From SKUL01 sp964487545 (GTDB lineage Bacteria; Bacteroidota; Bacteroidia; Flavobacteriales_D; SKUL01), in assembly GCA_964487545.1 (NCBI GenBank), contig CAZARI010000047.1, forward strand, positions 1 to 20,039: a DNA stretch of 20,039 bases, read 5' to 3'. Position numbers and translations under genes: made by a program. The first letter of the stretch is position 1; every line of letters begins with the position of its first letter. Below the pieces are notes generated by a model. It saw only the letters and a list, made by a program, of their open reading frames with translations. It was not told where the DNA came from and searched no databases. Below are positions 14,136 through 20,039 of the stretch, in pieces.

Positions 14136-15281
14136 TCAGCCCAGCGATCGTTGCAAATCGGCAATCAGGTCGTCGGCGTCTTCTACGCCCACACTCAAGC
14201 GGATAAGGCTGTCCACCACACCTGTTTTTAATCGATCTTCTTTGGGTATAGCCGCATGGGTCATCGAGGCCGGGTGTCCAATCAACGACTCAACGCCTCC
14301 AAGTGACTCGGCCAGGGCAAACAACTCCGATTTTTTGAGAATGGCAAACGCTGCTTCCTGGGTATCTTCTTTGAGGCTGAACGACATCATGCCGCCATAC
14401 TCACGCATTTGACGTTTCGCTATATCGTGATTCTGGTGATCCTGAAAACCGGGCCAGTATACCGATTTTACTTTGGGGTGCTCGCGGAGCATGTGCGCAA
14501 TTTTTTCACCATTCTCGGAATGTCGCTGCATGCGCAGATGCAGAGTTTTTAGGCCGCGCAATACCAAAAAACAGTCCTGCGGACCCGGAACAGCTCCGCT
14601 GCTGTTTTGAATGAAATACAGTTTTTCGGCCACTGTATCGTCGGTACACACCAATCCGCCCATTACCACGTCGGAGTGGCCGCCCAAGTATTTGGTCATG
14701 CTGTGCATCACGATATCTGCACCCAAATCCAGTGGCGTTTGAATATAGGGCGTGGCAAAGGTATTGTCTACCGCCAACAGACAGTTGTGTTTTTTGGCGA
14801 TGTGGGCCATGGCCTCAATATCGATGATGCCGAGCATCGGGTTGGTGGGAGTTTCTACCCAAATCAACTGGGTGTTGGCGTTGATCAGGGATTCCACTTT
14901 TTCGGGCTCAGACATGGGAACAAAGTGAAACTTAATCCCAAAGGGAGCGAATATCTTGTTGAACAGACGATAGGTTCCGCCGTAGAGATCGCTGGTGGAA
15001 ATCACCTCGTCGCCCGGTCTAAGCATCTTGATAACGGCATCAATCGCCGCCAGCCCCGAACCAAAACACAATCCGTATTTGCCGTTTTCAAGGGCTGCCA
15101 GACTGTTTTCAAGTGCCTGACGCGTGGGGTTTTGCGTTCGCGAATATTCAAAACCCTTGTGTTCACCGGGATTGGTTTGGACATAGGTGGAGGTTTGATA
15201 AATCGGAGTCATGATGGCCCCGGTAGCAGGATCCGGAGAAATTCCGGCATGGATGGCTTTAGTAGCAAACTTCATGGGCAT
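14136..15281 (-). CDS. metB: Cystathionine gamma-synthase-like PLP enzyme
   Basis: The 381-residue protein belongs to the Cys/Met metabolism PLP-dependent family. It has the N-terminal FATKAIHAG, the Y-x-R motif FEYSRTQNPTR near residue 45, GSGLAAI near 74, VDNTFATP with the cofactor Asp at 172, and SMTKYLGGHSDVVMGG with Lys197 as the Schiff-base lysine. The length is typical. Cystathionine gamma-synthase (O-succinyl- or O-acetylhomoserine plus cysteine) and cystathionine gamma-lyase cannot be told apart safely by eye, so metB is the conventional but not certain name. The second ATG (15275, MKFATKA) fits the family start better than the first. It lies 36 nt after the flippase-like gene and has a possible promoter of its own. 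Confidence 0.88.
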   Translation of the reverse strand: MPMKFATKAIHAGISPDPATGAIMTPIYQTSTYVQTNPGEHKGFEYSRTQNPTRQALENSLAALENGKYGLCFGSGLAAIDAVIKMLRPGDEVISTSDLYGGTYRLFNKIFAPFGIKFHFVPMSEPEKVESLINANTQLIWVETPTNPMLGIIDIEAMAHIAKKHNCLLAVDNTFATPYIQTPLDLGADIVMHSMTKYLGGHSDVVMGGLVCTDDTVAEKLYFIQNSSGAVPGPQDCFLVLRGLKTLHLRMQRHSENGEKIAHMLREHPKVKSVYWPGFQDHQNHDIAKRQMREYGGMMSFSLKEDTQEAAFAILKKSELFALAESLGGVESLIGHPASMTHAAIPKEDRLKTGVVDSLIRLSVGVEDADDLIADLQRSLG

Positions 15282-15304
15282 AAATTTCTTGTGGCGGTGA
15301 CAAA

Positions 15305-15312
15305 CAAAGGTA
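15305..15312 (-). promoter_or_regulatory. Candidate -7 promoter box upstream of metB
   Basis: TACCTTTG on the minus strand (15312-15305) matches TAnnTTTG fully and lies 24 bp before the first metB ATG, just past the stop of the upstream gene. No good TTTG is present at the right distance; TTTC at 15331-15328 is 15 bp away. Confidence 0.35.
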
Positions 15313-15317
15313 CGGGT

Positions 15318-16541
15318 CTAATTTTGAGAAACCGCTGCCTGTGATCGTCTTCTTGCCGTTTGAATGCGGGTGCGCCGCATCCAGCGAGGCAACACCACCA
15401 CCCCAAGAAAAATATAGATGTAGTACGAAAGCAGTCGCCAGATAAATGCCAGTGCCCCAGCCAGCCCAAGCGGGATGAAATCAGAAAGAAATCCGGTAAA
15501 GGCAAATTCTGCTAGACCGCTACTGCCAGGGGTGGGACTGATGAGAATAATGACCCACATCACCAGTTGGCGCGCATATAGCAAGATGTGGTCATCAACC
15601 GAAACAACCGCCATAATTAGCATGTTGGCCATGATAAATCGGGCAGTCCAGCTAAAGTAGGTGGCCGAAACGATTTTGACCCAGAATCGGGTGTTTTTGC
15701 CCCTCAACTCTTTTGCGGTAATGATGATGTCGTCGCCAAGTGCAATGACGTCGTATCGCCAGCGTTTTAAGAACGGCAATCGGAAAATCTGTAACAGCAC
15801 GAATTTAAACAGGCGTGGTCGCCAGAAAATGGCCAATGCAATTACCGTAGTGAGGAAAACGATGAAACCATACCCCACCCAGAAAATGCCCTGTGTTCCG
15901 AAGGTGATTCCAAATACAACTTTTTCGAGACTCACCGGAAAAAGACTGGCGGTTCCGATAAGCAGAATCACCGCGGGCACCATGGTGATGTAAAAGAGTT
16001 CATCCAAAAGTGCGGTAACCATCACCACTGCTGTGCTCTTTCCCATTTTTATACCTTCGCGGTTGAGGATGAACAGTGCCACACCCGAGCCGCCTACCAC
16101 CGAAGGGGTTAGTGCTGAAGCAAACTCCCACAGCATAATCACTTCAAATGATTTGCCCCAGTTCAGCGCCTTGTCGGTGAGGACCCTGATTCGGTACATA
16201 TACCCAAAGTCGCGAGCAGCCACGCACAAAATGGCCATCAAAAACCAAAATGCAGAATACCACGACCAGTTGATGTTCCGCAGGGCATCGCGGTAGGTTA
16301 CTTTCACATAGTTGCCGGATGGGACCGCTACAAACTCTTCCGCGTTGCTAAGGTCGGGTTGCCCGTTTTCGTTGTAATCCACCCAGGCGTATTGCCCCGC
16401 TCCGGGCGAAACTTCTTCAAACCGAACCTCATTCAGGTTGCTGATTAGCAGGTAGGTGGCTACACCAAGGCCAATGATGATGGGGATCAGAATCTTTTTC
16501 AGCCCGAATGTATCTGTAATATTGGTTTCTTTGGTCGACAC
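15318..16541 (-). CDS. Flippase-like integral membrane protein (UPF0104/LPG synthase TM family)
   Basis: The 407-residue protein begins with GTG at 16541 (MSTKETN...); no ATG is close by in a better position. It has about eight membrane segments, the first at residues 14-33. The family motifs are visible: GGSGVALFILNREGIKMG in the middle, followed by TALLDELFYI, and SPTPGSSGLAEFAF in the C-terminal half. This family includes the membrane half of MprF and putative lipid or glycolipid flippases. Substrate is not predictable from the sequence. A loop of about 55 residues between TM1 and TM2 is acidic and likely periplasmic. An arginine-rich tail (RRTRIQTARRRSQ) should be cytoplasmic. It is divergent from the ArsC-like gene. 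Confidence 0.85.
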   Translation of the reverse strand: MSTKETNITDTFGLKKILIPIIIGLGVATYLLISNLNEVRFEEVSPGAGQYAWVDYNENGQPDLSNAEEFVAVPSGNYVKVTYRDALRNINWSWYSAFWFLMAILCVAARDFGYMYRIRVLTDKALNWGKSFEVIMLWEFASALTPSVVGGSGVALFILNREGIKMGKSTAVVMVTALLDELFYITMVPAVILLIGTASLFPVSLEKVVFGITFGTQGIFWVGYGFIVFLTTVIALAIFWRPRLFKFVLLQIFRLPFLKRWRYDVIALGDDIIITAKELRGKNTRFWVKIVSATYFSWTARFIMANMLIMAVVSVDDHILLYARQLVMWVIILISPTPGSSGLAEFAFTGFLSDFIPLGLAGALAFIWRLLSYYIYIFLGVVVLPRWMRRTRIQTARRRSQAAVSQN

Positions 16542-16595
16542 TTTTTCTGTGTAAAATTTGCGCTGATAAATGTTTTAAAAATTATCTGAATCCAA

Positions 16596-16955
16596 ATGAA
16601 GAAGGTTTATTTTCTTGGCACTTGTTCTACATGCAAACGAATAATGAAAGGACTGAATTTAAAAGGTTTTGAATTGCAAGACATTAAATTAACACCCATT
16701 ATCCCCCTGCAACTCGACCAAATGAAAGCCCTTTCTGGTTCGTTTGAATCACTCTTTAGCCGCAGAGCGGTCAAATATAAGGCAATGAATCTGGCAGAAA
16801 AAAATCTCAGCGAAAATGACTACCGCCGGTTGATCCTGGAAGAGTACACTTTCTTGAAGCGGCCGGTGTTTATGGTAAACCACCAAATTTTTATCGGAAG
16901 CGCTCCCAAAACGATAGCCGCCTTGCAGCAACTTGTTGGAGCAAAACCCGAATAG
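16596..16955 (+). CDS. ArsC/Spx-family thioredoxin-fold protein
   Basis: The 119-residue protein has the ArsC/Spx/YffB fold signature: a first strand VYFLGT, then CSTCKRIM with Cys10 and Cys13, a LQDIKL strand, an ALSGSFESLFSRRAVKYK segment equivalent to the family's LFN..G..YR, and FLKRPVFMVNHQIFIG, where KRP is the conserved arginine region. The family includes arsenate reductases and Spx-type redox regulators. A CxxC pair is typical of Spx and YffB-like proteins, so arsenate reduction should not be assumed. It stands alone, divergent from the flippase-like gene. A hairpin with CGTTAA/TTAACG arms (16956-16973) follows the stop but has no T tract. Confidence 0.85.
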   Translation: MKKVYFLGTCSTCKRIMKGLNLKGFELQDIKLTPIIPLQLDQMKALSGSFESLFSRRAVKYKAMNLAEKNLSENDYRRLILEEYTFLKRPVFMVNHQIFIGSAPKTIAALQQLVGAKPE

Positions 16956-17158
16956 CGTTAACCATTTTTAACGTCTGCCCGCTAAAAATGGGACACCTGC
17001 GCACGCTTTTGGATGCTCTAATGGTTTAAAGGACGATTGTTCGAAGGTTGGCTAAAACACGCCGCTCACCATGCCAGAATAACCATTGGTCGAATAGCAG
17101 CGTATTAGCTCATAACAATCACTTAAATTTATTGTTAAATCTCATAAGCCTGCAAGTT

Positions 17159-17272
17159 ATGAAGACGTTAATTTATAAGCTCCAACAGTTCGAAAATTGG
17201 TTTAACGAAAAATTTGGCTGGTTCTTCACCAATGGCATGAAAGCCATCGAAAATCAAAGTGCCAATTCGTAA
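17159..17272 (+). CDS. Small 37-residue protein
   Basis: ATG at 17159 begins a short reading frame: MKTLIYKLQQFENWFNEKFG, then WFFTNGMKAIENQ and a short tail. It has a basic start, an aromatic amphipathic centre with three Trp and five Phe residues, and no signal peptide or full membrane span. The composition looks selected rather than random, and I have an impression of similar short WF-rich proteins in Bacteroidota, but cannot verify it. A longer frame upstream (from 17048) looks like noncoding sequence, so I chose the internal ATG. TAAATTTA about 35 bp upstream is a near match to the -7 box. Function unknown. Confidence 0.5.
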   Translation: MKTLIYKLQQFENWFNEKFGWFFTNGMKAIENQSANS

Positions 17273-17771
17273 TCTCTTTTGACTGTACCGTCATTTTGAG
17301 GGACTCCGAAAATAGATAGCCCCTGCGCGCTGATTTTCTGTTTTAACTACGCTATTTTTTGTATCTCATTTGCATTAGCAACGCCTGATAGGTGCGTTCA
17401 GTTGCGCCCTCCTTTATTCAGATTCTTGCCTCCTTTTTTATTTTCAGAAACCAAATGTTGCTTTTGTGGCAGCCACCAAAACCAGCGTAAGAAATATTTT
17501 TACGACTTTGCTGATAAATTTCTCAATGTACCGTAAGGCGTGGGTTCATCGACGATCTTGAGGTGTTGTGGTGCAAAATGCTGACCAGCAAATAGAATCT
17601 TGCGGGTGTTTGTTGAATCAGAATTTGGAAGTAATATAAATTATCGCTTATTTCGGTGCGCCAACATCTTTGAACCGGTCCATTTTATGTTGAAAACCTG
17701 CCTTACGCCTTTAGTTCGAAATGAAGCGAGTAGGGTGATTTAATTTTTATTAACCAAAATTTTAACCAAAA
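17273..17771. other. Intergenic stretch without a recognisable gene
   Basis: About 500 bp with no intact gene on either strand. On the minus strand a stop-free run of 46 codons (17640-17503; ILFAGQHFAPQHLKIVDEPT) is followed, after one stop, by another 33 codons in frame (YFLRWFWWLPQKQHLVSEN). This might be a decayed gene remnant but could be chance. The 3' end (17741-17771) is AT-rich and probably holds the promoter and leader of the next gene, with TAATTTTT near 17741 as a weak -7 candidate. Confidence 0.4.
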
Positions 17772-17840
<69 letters not shown>

Positions 17841-17859
17841 GAAACTGGGGGCTGTAGCA

Positions 17860-19470
17860 GTGGGAGTTCTTTTAATTACCTCCGGTGCACATGCACAGAG
17901 TAATTCGGCATCACCTGCTGATGATTCTCCCGTCTTTCTCACACCCGAACAGTCAAATGGTTTCCTTGTATGGCGGAATGTAGACTCAATTGCGTACTGG
18001 CAAACTGTTATTTATGATCGTGTGCCAATAACCGACTCCACTTATAGCGAAGTACGGGTTTGGAGCCATGAAGAATGGAGCAACAATTTTGTTTTTATTC
18101 CGGAAGAGTATAGAGAAAAGGACGTTCGGAATGCTTATTCCATACGTTTATTTGGAAAGAACAGGGCACATGATCTAATAATTGAAGAAGATATTATGCC
18201 TTTTCTTCCCGACGGAGGTGCCGACCCATGGTACGCCACCTGTTTTAGAATTTGTAACGGCAGTAACTATGCATGGAAAGTAACCCAATGGGTGAACTCG
18301 GCTAATTCGCTCAGTTTTTATGAATTAACCGGCGCCAGCCATTATGACCCAGAATGGGAAGATCCATATACTGGCGATTTTGGTGGGTATGTACCGTATT
18401 ATCAGTACATGACTTTCAGTGAATATAATTCAACGGCATTTCTGCTTTCTCCAGAAGCTTCAAAAGAGTGGTATGACATTCCTGAATATATATGGAACGT
18501 ATTGCCCCTTGAAGAGTATTATACAATAATAGTTGATAACTCGCCCGAGATAAGTTATTATAACGTTAGTGGTACTGCTATTCAGGATCCGGAATTCCGT
18601 GGCGTCAGAAAAGCCATGGGCGCTTGGAATGGTTTGGGATATTGGGATAAAATGACGCATAATGAATATGCGTATGGCACACAAGGTGGCTTATGTTTGA
18701 ACAACACCTTGGAATACGCCATGTCAATCATGAATAGCACCGGTGGAGGCGCTAATATAGTGCCTACATTAGAGTGTAATCCTTCTCCGAACACATCGAG
18801 TGTTGGCGGAGGCTGGACAGGCGATTTTTCTCAATGTGCTGATGAGTTGTTAAATAATTTTGATGCCCATCCAGATGTTGGTTCTCCCATTCAGAACTGG
18901 TTACATTGTATAGAGAACATGAATCCGAATGGAGGAGGCAATGGAACTGGCGGTGGCAGTATTTGGGAAGAAATCCACCATATTCAACTTTCAATTGTTG
19001 ATGGAACTAATGGAGTATCACAAGTGTTCTCTAAAAGAAATTCGGATCTTTTTGATCGCAATGGTGACTTCGTACCATTTTCCGTGACGCTTGCACCCGG
19101 ATTATACCGGATGGAAATATCAAGAACAGGATTAGGGGCCTATACGCCAGAAGCCTATTTTGAAATTTCAGATCACACACAATTTAGTGTAAGCTTAGCA
19201 GATTTATTTGATTTCACCATATTTCCTGTGCCTCATATCTCAGACGATTTTGAAATCAACATGGAAGCTTTTGCCAATCTTGAAGTAAAGTATTCTTTGT
19301 ACGATTCAAATGGCATAAAACTACACGGGAGTAAGTACAGCTTAAACAACGGACACAATGAGAATCATCAAGTTATCACTAGGGATCCATTGCCAAGTGG
19401 CTTGTTGATTCACCGCTTCGAATTTGAAGATGGTTCTTATAAAACGGCTACTACGTTTAAAAATCAATAG
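17860..19470 (+). CDS. Probable phase-variable exported surface protein, family unknown
   Basis: From the GTG at 17860 the frame gives 536 residues, but this start leaves only a 12-residue fragment of the signal peptide (GVLLITSGAHA before QSN). The same frame continues upstream as RKLGAVAV into the CT tract and is closed by TAA at 17800 without any ATG. With one more CT unit the ATG at 17772 would give a 566-residue protein with a long signal peptide and cleavage after AHA. The mature part is rich in Tyr, Trp and Asn, with Gly-rich linkers (STGGGAN, NGGGNGTGGGS). It ends in a diverged T9SS type A-like domain (TIFPVPHISDDFEIN ... LPSGLLIHRFEFEDG). No family was recognised for the body. In this sequence it is probably OFF or poorly translated. 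Confidence 0.8.
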   Translation: MGVLLITSGAHAQSNSASPADDSPVFLTPEQSNGFLVWRNVDSIAYWQTVIYDRVPITDSTYSEVRVWSHEEWSNNFVFIPEEYREKDVRNAYSIRLFGKNRAHDLIIEEDIMPFLPDGGADPWYATCFRICNGSNYAWKVTQWVNSANSLSFYELTGASHYDPEWEDPYTGDFGGYVPYYQYMTFSEYNSTAFLLSPEASKEWYDIPEYIWNVLPLEEYYTIIVDNSPEISYYNVSGTAIQDPEFRGVRKAMGAWNGLGYWDKMTHNEYAYGTQGGLCLNNTLEYAMSIMNSTGGGANIVPTLECNPSPNTSSVGGGWTGDFSQCADELLNNFDAHPDVGSPIQNWLHCIENMNPNGGGNGTGGGSIWEEIHHIQLSIVDGTNGVSQVFSKRNSDLFDRNGDFVPFSVTLAPGLYRMEISRTGLGAYTPEAYFEISDHTQFSVSLADLFDFTIFPVPHISDDFEINMEAFANLEVKYSLYDSNGIKLHGSKYSLNNGHNENHQVITRDPLPSGLLIHRFEFEDGSYKTATTFKNQ

Positions 19471-19487
19471 TTTAACTTAATATAAAT

Positions 19488-19524
19488 AATGTCCGGAGTT
19501 ATTGTTAAAATTACTCCGGACATT
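19488..19524 (+). terminator. Intrinsic terminator after the phase-variable gene
   Basis: A perfect 12-bp stem (AATGTCCGGAGT at 19488-19499 with ACTCCGGACATT at 19513-19524) with a 13-nt loop lies 17 nt after the stop, followed by an AT-rich stretch containing ATTTTT. It should separate this gene from the next one, though the T tract is interrupted. Confidence 0.75.
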
Positions 19525-19555
19525 TAAAATATTTTTCTACCTAACCCAATCCCCC

Positions 19556-20039
19556 ATGAAAGACTATACCCCCTATTTTTTCTTACTTTTCTTATTCTTC
19601 ACTACTGGGGTTAAATCCCAAACCGATCAGGAACTCGTTTGGTCGTCCTATTTCGGTGGTAGTGAAATAGAGTTTTTAAATACAGTTGTAGCTACTCCAG
19701 ATGGAGGCGCGCTAGTGGCGGGATTCAGCTCTTCAAATTCTGGTATTTCTACACCACTTGCTCACCAAAGTTTTTATGGTGGTGGAGATTCGGATGGAAC
19801 CATATTAAAAATTTCTGAGGATAAAGAGCTACAATGGGCTACCTACTTTGGAGGGAGTGGTAGCGATCATATTTATGATCTCAAAGTTTTATCCGACGGA
19901 TCATTTGTGGTGGTCGGGACTTCGCGTTCTGCTAATGGAATCGCAACAGAAGGCGCTTTTATGGAAAATTCACCGGATGTTTTAGTGGCATTTGTCAGTC
20001 GGTTTACTTCTGATGGAGAACAATTATGGGGAACCTATC
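19556..20039 (+). CDS. SBBP/beta-propeller-type secreted protein, N-terminal part
   Basis: The gene starts with ATG at 19556 and runs open to the window edge (161 codons). A Sec signal peptide (MKDYTPYFFLLFLFFTTGVKS before QTDQ) is followed by repeats of the form W-x-x-Y-F-G-G-S, then about 20 residues with PDGG or SDGS and a V-x-G-x-S strand. Examples are LVWSSYFGGSEIEFL...TPDGGALVAGFS, LQWATYFGGSGSDHIYDLKV...SDGSFVVVGTS, and a third beginning LWGTY at the edge. This is the SBBP repeat pattern of beta-propeller proteins, which in Bacteroidota commonly end with a T9SS domain. The C-terminus is not in the window. No ligand or role can be read from it. Confidence 0.85.
   Translation, partial: MKDYTPYFFLLFLFFTTGVKSQTDQELVWSSYFGGSEIEFLNTVVATPDGGALVAGFSSSNSGISTPLAHQSFYGGGDSDGTILKISEDKELQWATYFGGSGSDHIYDLKVLSDGSFVVVGTSRSANGIATEGAFMENSPDVLVAFVSRFTSDGEQLWGTY

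Noticed and set aside
14607..15344. 245-codon plus-strand frame opposite the cystathionine gamma-synthase-like gene
   Set aside because: Antisense shadow of a conserved PLP enzyme whose motifs are all intact on the minus strand.
16596..16955. Arsenate resistance function for the ArsC-like protein
   Set aside because: The CxxC pair fits Spx/YffB-type members as well, and no ars genes are nearby; named only at family level.
16956..16973. CGTTAA/TTAACG hairpin after the ArsC-like gene
   Set aside because: Short AT-containing stem without a T tract; too weak to call a terminator.

Overview
The window looks like a chromosomal segment of a member of the Bacteroidota, probably a flavobacteria-like lineage. 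The evidence is: several exported proteins end in type IX secretion (T9SS) type A sorting domains or close relatives; lipoproteins and a pappalysin-type M43 protease of the kind common in this phylum are present; strong Shine-Dalgarno sequences are mostly absent; and repeated matches to the phylum-specific promoter (-33 TTG/TTTG, about 18-20 bp, -7 TAnnTTTG) sit upstream of genes. No ribosomal RNA, phage or insertion sequence was seen.

Left part (1-5400), accessory. On the minus strand the window cuts a type I-B CRISPR-Cas effector operon: cas8b (TM1802/Csh1-like) is complete and the first 29 codons of cas7 (Csh2-like) are visible at the edge. The intergenic space upstream of cas8b carries a single 30-bp element with CRISPR-repeat-like ends, a 10-bp direct repeat, and a divergently oriented tRNA-Arg-like gene whose anticodon loop has six bases instead of seven. 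Next, still on the minus strand, are four genes in one direction: an archaeal-type AAA ATPase, a WYL-domain transcription regulator, an exported HIRAN-domain protein and a collagen-like lipoprotein. Three 14-bp tandem units built around an 11-bp dyad lie upstream of the ATPase gene.

Middle part (5400-17270), mostly housekeeping. cysS, mscL and polA are followed by a two-gene unit for a lipoprotein and a small secreted protein, then a bidirectional terminator, a T9SS-exported M43 metalloprotease, a cystathionine gamma-synthase-like PLP enzyme, a flippase-like membrane protein, an ArsC/Spx-family protein, and a 37-residue small protein.

Right part (17270-20039), surface proteins. After about 500 bp without a recognisable gene comes a large exported protein of unknown family. 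Its only ATG start is separated from the body of the gene by an 11-unit CT dinucleotide tract inside the signal-peptide region. In the sequence as given the ATG frame stops immediately after the tract, and adding one CT unit joins ATG, basic n-region, hydrophobic core and mature protein in one frame. This is the architecture of a phase-variable contingency gene, shown here in the OFF state. It is followed by a terminator and by the start of an SBBP/beta-propeller-type secreted protein that runs off the window.

The most notable items are the CT-tract switch, the contracted anticodon loop of the tRNA next to the type I-B cas operon together with the solitary repeat-like element, and the dyad repeats in front of the ATPase-WYL-HIRAN unit.
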